Notes under the pieces: generated by a model
Told to the model about the DNA's origin: nothing
Seen by the model: only the letters and a program-made list of their open reading frames with translations
The model's database searches: none
DNA from: Enterococcus faecium
GTDB lineage: Bacteria > Bacillota > Bacilli > Lactobacillales > Enterococcaceae
Reading direction: 5' to 3'
Assembly: GCF_029023785.1 (NCBI RefSeq)
Contig: NZ_CP118955.1
Span: forward strand, 1,700,001 to 1,764,000
DNA: 64,000 nucleotides
Part shown: positions 38,227 to 46,896 of the stretch, piece by piece
Layout of the letters: the number at the start of each line of letters is the position of its first letter
Numbering within the stretch: the stretch's first letter is position 1
Program-made: the position numbers and the translations under genes

Positions 38227-39606
38227 CTATGCGCCTCCTATCTCCGTTTCTGGTGTCCAATTCGGTAAAAATTCTTCTTGTAAAAATGCTGTGCTGTAAT
38301 CACCTGCTATGACTGCAGGATGACTAATCAAATCCATCTGAAATTCTGCGTTCGTGATGATTCCTTCTGTGATAAATTCACTTAAGGCTCGCTGCATCTT
38401 CATTAATGCTTCAAAACGCGTATTTCCATGGACGATTATTTTTGCAATCATTGAATCATAATATGGCGGGATCGTATATCCCGGGTAAACTGCACTGTCT
38501 ACTCGCAGTCCCATCCCACCTGCTGGAAGCAGTAAGTTTTGGATCTTCCCTGGAGAAGGAGCAAAATGGAAAGCAGGATTTTCTGCATTAATCCGGCATT
38601 CGATTGCGTGTCCTTGGAATACTACTTCTTCTTGACACACATTCAAAGGCTCACCGGCTGCTATCTCCACCTGTTTTTTTACTAAATCGATTCCTGTGAC
38701 CATTTCTGTTACTGGATGTTCCACTTGGATTCGAGTATTCATTTCCATGAAATAAAAATCGCCTTCTTCATCCATCAGAAACTCGATCGTTCCGGCATTT
38801 TCATAATTGACTGCTTTAGCTGCTCGAACAGCAGCGTCTCCTAGTGCTTCTCTTTTTGTTTGTGAGATCACTACAGAAGGAGATTCTTCCAGTACTTTTT
38901 GATTATTACGTTGCAAAGAACAATCTCGTTCTCCTAAATGAATGACATTGCCAAAATGATCACCTAAAATCTGAACTTCTATATGGCGAGCAGGATAAAT
39001 GATTTTTTCCAAATACATATCATCATTTCCAAATGCCGCTGCTGCTTCTTGCTGAGCTGAAGAAAAATGCTGTGGGAGCTCTTCTTTTGATTGAACTTTC
39101 CGAATGCCTTTCCCGCCACCACCTGCAGCTGCTTTCAGCATCACTGGATAACCAATTCTGTCTGCTATTTCCAATGCTTCTTCTACTGTAGATAATACAC
39201 CAGTACTTCCTGGAATGACTGGGACATTTGCTTCTTGCATCAATTGACGCGCATTGATCTTATTTCCCATTGCATCGATCGTTGCACTTTTAGGACCAAT
39301 AAATGTGATATTGCACTCTTCACACATGGAGGCAAATCGGCTATTTTCAGATAAAAAACCAAATCCTGGATGAATTGCTTCGGCTTTTGTCACGATTGCA
39401 GCGCTCAGTACTTCCTGAACATTCAGATATGAATCAACGGCTTTTGCCGGGCCAATGCAGATTGCTTCATCTGCTAACTGTGTATGAAGTGCTTCGGCAT
39501 CTGCTTCTGAATATATCGCTACGGTTTGGATCCCTAGTTCGCGGCATGCACGAATGATACGTACAGCGATTTCACCGCGGTTAGCTATCAATACTTTAGA
39601 AAACAT
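38227..39606 (-). CDS. accC: Acetyl-CoA carboxylase, biotin carboxylase subunit
   Basis: ATP-grasp enzyme that carboxylates the biotin on AccB using bicarbonate. The 459 residues contain the N-terminal KVLIANRGEIAVRIIRACRELGI, glycine-rich AAAGGGGKGIR, and FMEMNTRIQVEHPVTE with metal ligands. Standard length and no gaps. Confidence 0.97.
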   Translation of the reverse strand: MFSKVLIANRGEIAVRIIRACRELGIQTVAIYSEADAEALHTQLADEAICIGPAKAVDSYLNVQEVLSAAIVTKAEAIHPGFGFLSENSRFASMCEECNITFIGPKSATIDAMGNKINARQLMQEANVPVIPGSTGVLSTVEEALEIADRIGYPVMLKAAAGGGGKGIRKVQSKEELPQHFSSAQQEAAAAFGNDDMYLEKIIYPARHIEVQILGDHFGNVIHLGERDCSLQRNNQKVLEESPSVVISQTKREALGDAAVRAAKAVNYENAGTIEFLMDEEGDFYFMEMNTRIQVEHPVTEMVTGIDLVKKQVEIAAGEPLNVCQEEVVFQGHAIECRINAENPAFHFAPSPGKIQNLLLPAGGMGLRVDSAVYPGYTIPPYYDSMIAKIIVHGNTRFEALMKMQRALSEFITEGIITNAEFQMDLISHPAVIAGDYSTAFLQEEFLPNWTPETEIGGA

Positions 39607-39613
39607 ATTTCAC

Positions 39614-40033
39614 CTATCCAATCATAAAGGTTAATTCCGCTTCGGCTACTTTTTTACCGTCTACTTTAGCGATTCCTTTGCCTATTCCGGCTGAAGCTTT
39701 CACTTTCAATATCTCAACTTCAAGGTATAAGGTATCTCCCGGTGTAACTTTCTTACGGAATTTTGCTTTGTCCAATCCGCCGAAATAAGCCGTCTTTCCC
39801 TTGAATTGTTCAAGAGAAAGTAATGCAACTGCTCCTGCTTGAGCCATTGCTTCAACAATCAATACCCCTGGCATAACAGGTTCTTCTGGAAAATGTCCTT
39901 GAAAAAAGGGCTCATTGATCGTTACATTTTTCTTAGCAACGATCCGTTCTCCTTCAACCATTTCTTCCACTCGATCAATCAAAAGCATTGGATAACGATG
40001 TGGAATGATTTCTTTTATTTCTTGTATGTTCAT
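39614..40033 (-). CDS. fabZ: 3-hydroxyacyl-ACP dehydratase FabZ
   Basis: Hot-dog-fold dehydratase of the elongation cycle. The 139 residues carry the catalytic His in [20 protein letters not shown] and its paired acid in the same segment. In enterococci a second dehydratase/isomerase (FabN, at another locus) makes unsaturated acids. This operon copy, between accB and accC, is taken as FabZ. Confidence 0.95.
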   Translation of the reverse strand: MNIQEIKEIIPHRYPMLLIDRVEEMVEGERIVAKKNVTINEPFFQGHFPEEPVMPGVLIVEAMAQAGAVALLSLEQFKGKTAYFGGLDKAKFRKKVTPGDTLYLEVEILKVKASAGIGKGIAKVDGKKVAEAELTFMIG

Positions 40034-40057
40034 TGATTTCCCTCTTTCCTGCTTTGC

Positions 40058-40534
40058 TTATTTTTGCTGAATCCTAAAGAGTGGCTGTCCATATTCGACA
40101 ACTGACTCGTTTTCTACAAGGATTTCTGTGATCACTCCGTCGGCCTCACTAGTTATCTCATTCATCAGTTTCATCGCTTCAATAATGCAGATAACTTCTC
40201 CTTTGGCAACTTGATCACCTACTTTTTTGAAAGCTGGTTTGTCGGGCGCCGGTTGCAGATAAACGATTCCCACGATTGGCGAAACAACCTCGATTCCATC
40301 AAATACTGCCGATTCTTTTTCTTTCATTGTTTCTGGAGCAGTTGTTGCTTGTTCAGGTATGACATTGACTGGCTCCGAAACTGGCAACGTTTCGTTTGTT
40401 TGAACCATATTCATGCCTCGACTTGTTTTATTTTTATTCATATACAATTCAAATTGACCTTCACGCAAATCGAATTCCGTTAGCGAGGATTGATCAAATT
40501 GACTGACTAATTCTCTGATTTCATTGATATCCAA
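40058..40534 (-). CDS. accB: Biotin carboxyl carrier protein of acetyl-CoA carboxylase
   Basis: A 158-residue carrier. An N-terminal interaction segment is followed by a Pro/Thr/Glu-rich linker (about 45-80) and a biotinyl domain with EAMKLMNE, biotinylated at K122. The start is a TTG (40534) giving MDINEIRELV, 7 nt after the GGGAGGAA site that overlaps the fabF stop. An in-frame ATG upstream lies inside fabF and has no ribosome site. Confidence 0.95.
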   Translation of the reverse strand: MDINEIRELVSQFDQSSLTEFDLREGQFELYMNKNKTSRGMNMVQTNETLPVSEPVNVIPEQATTAPETMKEKESAVFDGIEVVSPIVGIVYLQPAPDKPAFKKVGDQVAKGEVICIIEAMKLMNEITSEADGVITEILVENESVVEYGQPLFRIQQK

Positions 40535-40536
40535 AA

Positions 40537-41772
40537 TTATTCCTCCCAGCGTTTCATGCACAGAACCGCATTATGTCCGCCAAACCCTAATGAATTACTC
40601 ATTGCATAAGTAAAACTTGCAGGTTTGCTTTCGTTTTTGACAACTGTCAAGTCAATCTCAGGATCTTGTTTTTCTACATTGATCGTAGGTGGGATAAATT
40701 GATGTTCTAATGCCAGCAAAGTTGCCAAGGCTTCGATCCCGCCGGCTGCTCCCAATAAATGTCCAGTCATCGATTTCGTGCTGCTGACGTAAGTATCTCT
40801 GAAATTTTCACCTAATGCGATTTGGATTGCTTTTGCTTCTGCCTGGTCATTGGCTGGTGTACTTGTTCCGTGAGCATTGATATATCCGACTTGTTCCGGC
40901 TGTACACCAGCTTCTTCCATCGCAAGCTTCATTGCTTTAGATGCACCAGAACCATCTGGAGTAGGAGCTGTCATATGGTAAGCGTCACAGTTTGCACCGT
41001 ATCCAACGATTTCTCCATAGATTTTGGCACCGCGAGCTTGTGCATGTTCTAAAGATTCAAGAACTAGAACGCCTGCTCCTTCACCCATCACAAAACCATT
41101 CCGATTTTCGTCAAACGGAATCGAACCACGATTAGGATCAGTTGATTCTGAGAGTGCTGTTAAAGCTGCAAATCCAGCAATCCCCATCTCACAAATCGTT
41201 GCTTCTGTTCCTCCAGCAAGAATGACATCAGAATAGCCATGTTTGATGTTACGGAATGCTTCCCCAATTGAATTCGTTCCGCTAGCACAAGCTGTTACGA
41301 TAGCTGTACAAATACCTTTTGCACCTACGCGCAAAGCAATATTTCCAGCTGCCATGTTGGCAATCGCCATTGGTACGAACATTGGAGAAACTCGTTTTGC
41401 ACCTTTTTCATGTAGACGAATAACTTGGTTTTCGATTGTTGGAAGACCACCGATTCCAGATCCGATGATGACGCCAAACCGGTCTTGATTCATTTTTTCT
41501 TTATCTAAACCGCTCATCTCCATTGCTTCTAAAGCAGCGTAGATTCCATAGATCGAAAACATATCCATTCGTTTGCTATCTTTTTTAATAAAATATTTAT
41601 CGTAAGGGAAATCTTTGACTTCACCCGCTAAGGTAATCCCTGTTTCTGAAGCATCAAATTTAGTGATCGGTGCGATGCCATTCGTCCCCTCTTTTAAGCT
41701 ATTCAAAAAGCTGTCTGCGTCATTTCCAATAGGTGAAGTGACTCCATAGCCAGTAATTACCACTCGATTCAT
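40537..41772 (-). CDS. fabF: 3-oxoacyl-ACP synthase II
   Basis: Condensing enzyme for chain elongation with malonyl-ACP. The 411 residues show catalytic Cys in TACASGTNSIGEA and the His pair in NAHGTSTPANDQAE and STKSMTGHLLGAAGG. It ends 2 bp before the accB TTG start. In enterococci a homologue (FabO) at the fabN locus takes the unsaturated branch; the operon position marks this one as FabF. Confidence 0.96.
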   Translation of the reverse strand: MNRVVITGYGVTSPIGNDADSFLNSLKEGTNGIAPITKFDASETGITLAGEVKDFPYDKYFIKKDSKRMDMFSIYGIYAALEAMEMSGLDKEKMNQDRFGVIIGSGIGGLPTIENQVIRLHEKGAKRVSPMFVPMAIANMAAGNIALRVGAKGICTAIVTACASGTNSIGEAFRNIKHGYSDVILAGGTEATICEMGIAGFAALTALSESTDPNRGSIPFDENRNGFVMGEGAGVLVLESLEHAQARGAKIYGEIVGYGANCDAYHMTAPTPDGSGASKAMKLAMEEAGVQPEQVGYINAHGTSTPANDQAEAKAIQIALGENFRDTYVSSTKSMTGHLLGAAGGIEALATLLALEHQFIPPTINVEKQDPEIDLTVVKNESKPASFTYAMSNSLGFGGHNAVLCMKRWEE

Positions 41773-41790
41773 TTGTTTGCTCTCCTTTTC

Positions 41791-42528
41791 TTATCCGTGC
41801 ATGACCAATCCGCCATCGACATTGATGACTTGTCCGGTGATATATGGATTTTGTGCTAAGAAAACTGCTGTTTGTGCAATATCTTCTACTTGTCCGAAAC
41901 GCTGCATCGGAATTTGCTTTTCCGCTTGTTCCTTGACTTTGTCTGCTAAAACTTCCGTCATATCAGTTGTGATGAATCCTGGCGCAATGGCATTACATGT
42001 AATGCCTCTAGTTGCAGCTTCTCGTGCCACAGATTTTGTTAATCCTACTACGCCAGCTTTACTAGCTGCATAATTTGCTTGACCAATATTTCCAATCAAC
42101 CCAGATACACTAGAGAGATTAATGATGGCCCCTTCTCGCTGCTTCATCATTTTTTTCAATACGTGCTGCGTCATATTGAAGGTTCCAATCAAATTGATAT
42201 CAAGACATTTTTTGAAATCTTCTGCATCCATTCGCATCACAAGTTTGTCATTTGTGATTCCGGCATTGTTTACTAACACATGGATCGATCCAAGCTTTTC
42301 TTCTGCTTCTTTGATCATTTGTCCCGCTTTCTCATAATCAGAGATGTCACCGGAAACTCCTACGCATTTTACACCGAATGCTTCGATTTCTTCTATCTTT
42401 TCTTTTGGAATCTCTCCGCGACCATTCAAAATGATATTTGCTCCAGCTTTTGCAAAAGCTAAGGCCATCGCTTTGCCGATTCCTCTTGTACTACCTGTGA
42501 TAAATACATTTTTTCCTTTTACATCCAT
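41791..42528 (-). CDS. fabG: 3-oxoacyl-ACP reductase
   Basis: Short-chain dehydrogenase reducing beta-ketoacyl-ACP with NADPH. The 245 residues contain TGSTRGIGKAMA (cofactor loop), NNAGIT, and the Ser-Tyr-Lys catalytic set in NLSSVSGLIGNIGQANYAASKAG. Standard FabG length, 11 bp downstream of fabD. Confidence 0.96.
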   Translation of the reverse strand: MDVKGKNVFITGSTRGIGKAMALAFAKAGANIILNGRGEIPKEKIEEIEAFGVKCVGVSGDISDYEKAGQMIKEAEEKLGSIHVLVNNAGITNDKLVMRMDAEDFKKCLDINLIGTFNMTQHVLKKMMKQREGAIINLSSVSGLIGNIGQANYAASKAGVVGLTKSVAREAATRGITCNAIAPGFITTDMTEVLADKVKEQAEKQIPMQRFGQVEDIAQTAVFLAQNPYITGQVINVDGGLVMHG

Positions 42529-42539
42529 AACGTTCCTCC

Positions 42540-43457
42540 TTATAGTATTGCTATTGTTTCATCAAATGTCTGCTTATTCTCAACACGCAGAACTGGTATT
42601 GTTTTATCGATTTTTTTCATAAATCCGCTTAATACTTTTCCGGGGCCGACTTCGATGACTTGTTCGATGCCGATTGTTTTTAACTTATGGATACTCTCAT
42701 AGAAACGAACAGGTTGCATGACTTGCTGTTCAAGTAGTCCCGCGATTGTTTCTTTCTTCATTATTTCCGTTGTTGTGTTGCTTATGATAGGAAAAGAAGG
42801 TTCAGAGAATTGAATCTGACTTAGGTCCTTCGCCAGTTTTTTTGCTGCCGGTTCTAAAATAGCTGTATGAAAAGGCCCGCTGACATTTAGAGGGATCATT
42901 CTTTTGAACCCTTTTTCTTTTAATAGTAAAACAGCTTCGTCTACTGCTTTTTCTTCGCCACCAATCACGATCTGCTGAGGTGTATTATAATTTGCAGGAG
43001 ATACGATGCCGTACTTGCTAGCTTCATGACAGCTTTCCTCGATCGTTTCAATCGGCGCATTCATCACTGCAACCATTTTCCCGCTTCCAGCTGGGGCAGC
43101 TTCTGTCATATAAGCGCCTCTTTTTGCTACTAACGCAACTGCTTCAGTAAAGGATAGCGCATTACTAGCTACTAATGCCGAATATTCTCCTAAACTCAGT
43201 CCTAAAGCTGCATCTGGGATGATTCCATGCTCCTTCAATAAGCGATAATACGCGATGCTGACTGTTAGAATAGCTGGCTGTGTATATTGCGTCTGATCCA
43301 AACGTTCATTTTCTGTAAAGCAAAGTTCAGCCATATCGTAGCCGAGAATCTCACTTGCTTCATCAAATGTCTGCTTTACAACGGCTTCTTCATATAAATC
43401 TTTTCCCATACCTTGATATTGTGCACCTTGGCCACTAAATAAGAATGCTGTTTTCAT
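42540..43457 (-). CDS. fabD: Malonyl-CoA:ACP transacylase
   Basis: Loads malonate onto ACP. The 305 residues show FSGQGAQYQGMG at the N-terminus, nucleophile elbow GLSLGEYSAL and the catalytic-His region VSGPFHTAIL. The start is the ATG at 43457 (MKTAFLFSG) after TGGAGAA; a longer open frame upstream runs into the terminator hairpin. In E. faecalis, as I recall, fabK lies directly upstream of fabD; here there is only a terminator-like hairpin. Confidence 0.95.
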   Translation of the reverse strand: MKTAFLFSGQGAQYQGMGKDLYEEAVVKQTFDEASEILGYDMAELCFTENERLDQTQYTQPAILTVSIAYYRLLKEHGIIPDAALGLSLGEYSALVASNALSFTEAVALVAKRGAYMTEAAPAGSGKMVAVMNAPIETIEESCHEASKYGIVSPANYNTPQQIVIGGEEKAVDEAVLLLKEKGFKRMIPLNVSGPFHTAILEPAAKKLAKDLSQIQFSEPSFPIISNTTTEIMKKETIAGLLEQQVMQPVRFYESIHKLKTIGIEQVIEVGPGKVLSGFMKKIDKTIPVLRVENKQTFDETIAIL

Positions 43458-43503
43458 GTTTTTCTCCAATATATCCAGAATATATGTTTGATTCTTCCTA
43501 TTC

Positions 43504-43549
43504 AAAAAGGCCGAGACATTCCTATTTCAGGAAATGTCCCAGCCCCCAA
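43504..43549 (-). terminator. Terminator/attenuator between acp and fabD
   Basis: A stem of about 15 bp with a few mismatches (43509-43523 with 43529-43544) is followed on the minus strand by U5 (43508-43504). It stands inside the operon, so read-through is needed for fabD to accA from the fabT promoter unless another promoter exists. Confidence 0.75.
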
Positions 43550-43563
43550 CCTAATTTTAATGA

Positions 43564-43788
43564 TTATGCAGTTTGTTTTTCTACGTAAGTCACTAAATCT
43601 TGAACCGTTTTGATTCCGTCTTCTGTTTCGATTTTCACGTCAAATTCATCTTCAATTTCATTGATGATTTGGAATAAATCCAAGCTGTCAGCTTCTAAGT
43701 CTTCTTGGATGTCAGTAGTCAATTTGATTTCTTCAGTTTCTTTTCCTAATTCTTCTGCGATGATTTCTTGAATTTTTTCGAATACCAT
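43564..43788 (-). CDS. acpP: Acyl carrier protein (fab-operon ACP, AcpB-like position)
   Basis: A 74-residue acidic four-helix ACP with the phosphopantetheine site S35 in EADSLDLFQ. The usual DSL is followed by D rather than the more common V/T (DSLDxV), and helix II reads [14 protein letters not shown]. In E. faecalis the ACP in this operon is the auxiliary AcpB, and the housekeeping AcpA lies elsewhere. By position this would be the AcpB counterpart, which helps FabT sense exogenous acyl chains. Direct classification needs alignment. Confidence 0.93.
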   Translation of the reverse strand: MVFEKIQEIIAEELGKETEEIKLTTDIQEDLEADSLDLFQIINEIEDEFDVKIETEDGIKTVQDLVTYVEKQTA

Positions 43789-43840
43789 AATAATATATTC
43801 CTCCGATATTGTTTGCTTTTTATTTTTATAATTTAACAGT

Positions 43841-44803
43841 CTACAACTCCATGAGAATACTTCCCCATGTTAAACCTCCGCCATAGCCTGTAAATATTAC
43901 TTTCTGCTGTTTTCCCAAGGTGATCTTTCCACTAGAAACTGCTTCATCCAATAAGATAGGGATGCTTGCAGCAGATGTATTCCCATATTTATCCATATTG
44001 GTCAGGAACTTTTCTTGCGGCATCTTTACTTTTCGGGCAATTTTCTCAATAATTCTGAGGTTTGCCTGATGCAAAAGCAGATAATCAACTGGTTTGTCTT
44101 TCATGACTTCTTGGATATTGTTTGCAACGTCTCGTACGGCAAAATCAAAAATATCTCTGCCAGTCATTTGCAAATAATACGAACCTTCTGAATCTTCTGA
44201 ATAGAACGGATTTTTATTTTGCTGGTAGCCAGCGGTCAATGAACTACTTCTGGTACCGTCAGCTGCTAATTTTTCTTTCAGCAATTTTTTCTGTGGATTC
44301 GCTTCTAAGAGAATCCCACCTGCTCCATCGCCAAACAACACAGCAGTCGTACGATCAGACCAATCGATTAGCTTAGATAGTGTTTCACCACCAATCACCA
44401 GTCCCTTAGTTGAGCCGCAGCGGATCATTTTTTCAGCCATGCTTAACGCATAAACAAATCCTGAGCACGCAGCACTGATATCAAAAGCGATAGCATGAGT
44501 TGCTCCCAATTTCCCTTGTACTTGTGCTGCTACAGATGGTGTCGTGTAATCGGGCGACATTGTTGCTACTAAAATAAAATCCAAATCTTTAGGGTTTAGA
44601 TTTTTCTGTTTTATCAATTTTTCCGCCACTAAAATGCATAAATCAGAAGTCTCCTGATTTGTTACACATCTTCGTTCACGAATACCCGTCCTTGTCGAAA
44701 TCCATTCATCAGAGGTATCCATCATCTTGGAAAGATCATTATTAGTAATAATCTTTTCAGGAAGGACGCTGGCTGTTGCAGTAATCATTCCAAATTGTTC
44801 CAT
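43841..44803 (-). CDS. fabH: 3-oxoacyl-ACP synthase III
   Basis: Initiates fatty-acid synthesis by condensing acetyl-CoA with malonyl-ACP. The 320 residues show the Cys nucleophile in [12 protein letters not shown], His in [10 protein letters not shown], Asn in GNTSAASIP and the C-terminal GGGLTWGS loop. Second gene of the FabT-controlled operon, 9 bp after fabT. Confidence 0.96.
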   Translation of the reverse strand: MEQFGMITATASVLPEKIITNNDLSKMMDTSDEWISTRTGIRERRCVTNQETSDLCILVAEKLIKQKNLNPKDLDFILVATMSPDYTTPSVAAQVQGKLGATHAIAFDISAACSGFVYALSMAEKMIRCGSTKGLVIGGETLSKLIDWSDRTTAVLFGDGAGGILLEANPQKKLLKEKLAADGTRSSSLTAGYQQNKNPFYSEDSEGSYYLQMTGRDIFDFAVRDVANNIQEVMKDKPVDYLLLHQANLRIIEKIARKVKMPQEKFLTNMDKYGNTSAASIPILLDEAVSSGKITLGKQQKVIFTGYGGGLTWGSILMEL

Positions 44804-44812
44804 TAAATATCC

Positions 44813-45253
44813 TCACTTATAGTCTTGCAAGAAGTCGTGCAAGTTTTTCAGTGCATCCAGCAAGGCATGCTGTTCCTCCGTAGCCATTCCGTCTAAGATG
44901 TTCTTGACCATTTCACGATGAAAATGCTGATGGACCCGAAATAGTAACTTTCCTTTTTTCGTTAGTCCCAACTTTACAACGCGGCGGTCATCTTCACTGC
45001 GGATACGTTCGACATAGCCTTTTTTTACTAACTTGTTAATAGCAGTGGTCAAGGTCCCAACAGTAATTGATAGTTCTTTGGCTACTTCTGAAGTTGTTTT
45101 TTTCTTGTACATCCCGATTGCCTCGATCGTGTGCATCTCTGTGATTGACAGATCTTTGAATTGAGATTTTTTCAGCTCAGACTCTTCGATTGTCAAAATA
45201 TCATTGAAGACACTAACAAGATAATCATTTACTGTTTTTAAATCTGGTTCCAT
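44813..45253 (-). CDS. fabT: MarR-family fatty-acid synthesis repressor FabT
   Basis: A 146-residue MarR-type winged-helix dimer. The HTH is TTSEVAKELSITVGTLTTAINKLVKKGY and the wing region RSEDDRRVVKLGLTKKG. FabT, with long-chain acyl-ACP as co-repressor, shuts down the operon when fatty acids are available. The start is ATG 45253 (MEPDLKTV) after GGTGGAA; a longer frame runs back across the operator sites and is rejected. Two FabT palindromes lie just upstream, so it is autoregulated. Confidence 0.95.
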   Translation of the reverse strand: MEPDLKTVNDYLVSVFNDILTIEESELKKSQFKDLSITEMHTIEAIGMYKKKTTSEVAKELSITVGTLTTAINKLVKKGYVERIRSEDDRRVVKLGLTKKGKLLFRVHQHFHREMVKNILDGMATEEQHALLDALKNLHDFLQDYK

Positions 45254-45274
45254 GTTCCACCGTCCACTAATTAG

Positions 45275-45287
45275 TTTGATTATCAAA
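45275..45287. promoter_or_regulatory. FabT operator, site 1
   Basis: A perfect 6-1-6 palindrome TTTGATtATCAAA in the leader between the fabT transcription start and its ribosome site. Confidence 0.8.
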
Positions 45288-45290
45288 TCT

Positions 45291-45303
45291 TTTGATGTTC
45301 AAA
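45291..45303. promoter_or_regulatory. FabT operator, site 2
   Basis: TTTGATgTTCAAA, a near-perfect copy of site 1. It overlaps the last base of the -10 hexamer and the start of transcription, an ideal repressor position. Centres of sites 1 and 2 are 16 bp apart. Confidence 0.8.
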
Positions 45304-45331
45304 CTATATCTTAACTTTTTTCAAAATGCAA
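45303..45331 (-). promoter_or_regulatory. fabT operon promoter
   Basis: Minus strand: -35 TTGCAT (45331-45326), 17-bp spacer, -10 TATAGT (45308-45303), abutting FabT site 2. Confidence 0.75.
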
Positions 45332-45448
45332 CCTTAAAAGATCATTTTTTTACTATATGAGCTTTTTTTAAGATTTTACTCATTTAAAACAACTGATAAA
45401 TCAGCATTTATAATTTCTTTTATTAGAAAAATCATCTATCTCACATAT

Positions 45449-45461
45449 TTTGATTATCAAA
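45449..45461. promoter_or_regulatory. FabT-like operator, distal site 3
   Basis: TTTGATtATCAAA, identical to site 1. It is about 118 bp upstream of the fabT -35 and 38 bp upstream of the -35 of the divergent nuclease gene. Its role is open (see findings). Confidence 0.6.
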
Positions 45462-45499
45462 GTATTTTCTGTGAACAGAACTATAGAATTCCCTAAAAC

Positions 45500-45528
45500 T
45501 TGTCCATTATTTCAAAATTTGTTATAGT
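45500..45528 (+). promoter_or_regulatory. Promoter of the Cho-like nuclease gene
   Basis: Plus strand: -35 TTGTCC (45500-45505), 17-bp spacer, -10 TATAGT (45523-45528), about 30 bp before the ATG. Confidence 0.7.
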
Positions 45529-45558
45529 CTTTTTATTCAAAGCGTAAAAGGAGATCCT

Positions 45559-46524
45559 ATGTTAAAAGAAAAAATGAAAACTCTCCCCATGCTGCCGGGT
45601 GTCTATCTTATGAAAGACCGAGATGGTAAGGTCATCTATGTTGGTAAAGCAAAACGGCTCAAAAATAGAGTAAGCAGCTATTTTCATCAGAATAAACAGC
45701 ATTCAAAAAAAGTATTACGTATGATTCATCATATAACAGATTTTGATTTCGTCGTAGTAGACACGGAATTAGATGCTTTATTGCTCGAGTGTCAATTGAT
45801 CCAACATTACCGTCCTTTTTATAACCGACAAATGAATTATTTCAGTAATTATAATTATGTACATATTACCAATAAGGGATTTGTATTAACAGATACTCCT
45901 ACGGCTCGAACATACGGGCCTTTTCGTCTCTATAAAAAAATGCCGTCTATTTTGCGTATAATGGAAGAAACTTATCAAATGCCTTGGTTGTCTGAAATTA
46001 GTTTGTTAGCTTTGCGAGCCCAGCTTTCTGACCTACAGGAAATGACTTTTGAACAGAAAAAAAAGGAACTCCAAGGGCTGTTTCAAGGCCGAAATAAAAA
46101 GCTACTGACTTACTTGAAAAAAAGACAACAACATTTCATCTATCAGTTGAATTTCGAAAAAGCCGGTATGCTTCAAAAAGATATCGAATTAGTTACTTAT
46201 TTTATTAGACGGATCCAGGAACAAAAGCAGTTTTTAAGAACACCATCGCTCACCTTCAGCATGCCATTAGCAGCAGATGAGAGTCAGAAAAAGCACTACC
46301 TCGTTTGTTATGGTCAACTTGCAGAAACAATGATTGCCTCTGGTGACGTTTCTCCTGACTTCTATTATGAAAAGAAAGAAGCTCATTTATCTTTGAAACG
46401 TCAATTGTCAAAAGAAGAAATCGATCCTGTACAAATCTTGATCAGTTACCGCAAAAAATTAGAAAAAGAACAGTTTGAAATTGAACTGTTAAACAAAAAA
46501 GAAGCTGAAAAGCAACTAAATTAG
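45559..46524 (+). CDS. GIY-YIG nuclease, UvrC N-terminal-half-like (Cho-type)
   Basis: A 321-residue protein equivalent to the N-terminal half of UvrC. The GIY-YIG domain (about 11-90) is GVYLMKDRDGKVIYVGKAKRLKNRV, with the family's catalytic Tyr, Arg and Glu segments (E in LDALLLECQLI). A UvrB/C coiled-coil motif lies at about 190-220 (QLNFEKAGMLQKDIELVTYF). It lacks the RNase H-like and HhH domains, so like E. coli Cho (295 aa) it should make only the 3' incision at damaged sites. A role in excision repair is inferred from domain content. I see no LexA/DinR box upstream. Confidence 0.88.
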   Translation: MLKEKMKTLPMLPGVYLMKDRDGKVIYVGKAKRLKNRVSSYFHQNKQHSKKVLRMIHHITDFDFVVVDTELDALLLECQLIQHYRPFYNRQMNYFSNYNYVHITNKGFVLTDTPTARTYGPFRLYKKMPSILRIMEETYQMPWLSEISLLALRAQLSDLQEMTFEQKKKELQGLFQGRNKKLLTYLKKRQQHFIYQLNFEKAGMLQKDIELVTYFIRRIQEQKQFLRTPSLTFSMPLAADESQKKHYLVCYGQLAETMIASGDVSPDFYYEKKEAHLSLKRQLSKEEIDPVQILISYRKKLEKEQFEIELLNKKEAEKQLN

Positions 46525-46543
46525 TTGCTTCTCGGCTTCTTTT
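46499..46543 (+). terminator. Terminator of the Cho-like gene
   Basis: A composite stem, AAGAAGC...GCTTCTT (46499-46505 with 46535-46541) plus inner AGCAACTAA/TTAGTTGCT, followed by T's. It overlaps the last codons of the gene. Confidence 0.8.
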
Positions 46544-46580
46544 AGGCATCTTCAACTTCAAATGTCAATTATCCTAAAAT

Positions 46581-46811
46581 TTATTGGATTAAGTCATAGA
46601 TTTCCATCGCTACGATATCGATATTATCAAATTCGTATTGCTGATGAGTATCTGTTTCAGTTAATTCAAATGTATCGGTCGCTTTATCATAAGTTACTGT
46701 ACACTTCTCTACGCCTTCTTTTTCAAAACGGCGAACTTGCAGTTCATTATCTGCTGACTCGACCATAGCCTCCAGTCGTTTTATGATTGCGACTAATTGT
46801 GAATGTGTCAT
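46581..46811 (-). CDS. ykuJ: YkuJ family protein
   Basis: A 76-residue protein similar throughout to B. subtilis YkuJ: a short helix (SQLVAIIKRLEAMVE) followed by beta strands with FEKEGVEKCTVTYDKATDTFEL and the ending YEFDNIDIVAMEIYDLIQ. Function unknown; the family has a structure but no assigned activity. Convergent with the nuclease gene, with GGAGG before the ATG. Confidence 0.88.
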   Translation of the reverse strand: MTHSQLVAIIKRLEAMVESADNELQVRRFEKEGVEKCTVTYDKATDTFELTETDTHQQYEFDNIDIVAMEIYDLIQ

Positions 46812-46896
46812 CGGAGGTCCTCCTTTTCTTATTTCTGTTATATTGTATCAAAAGCATAGCCTACTTGCATTGATTTTCTCTAAAAAAACTCGTTTT

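Noticed and set aside
45462..45499. LexA/DinR box before the Cho-like gene
   Set aside because: GAACAGAACT occurs, but there is no GAAC-N4-GTTC palindrome, so SOS control is not supported.
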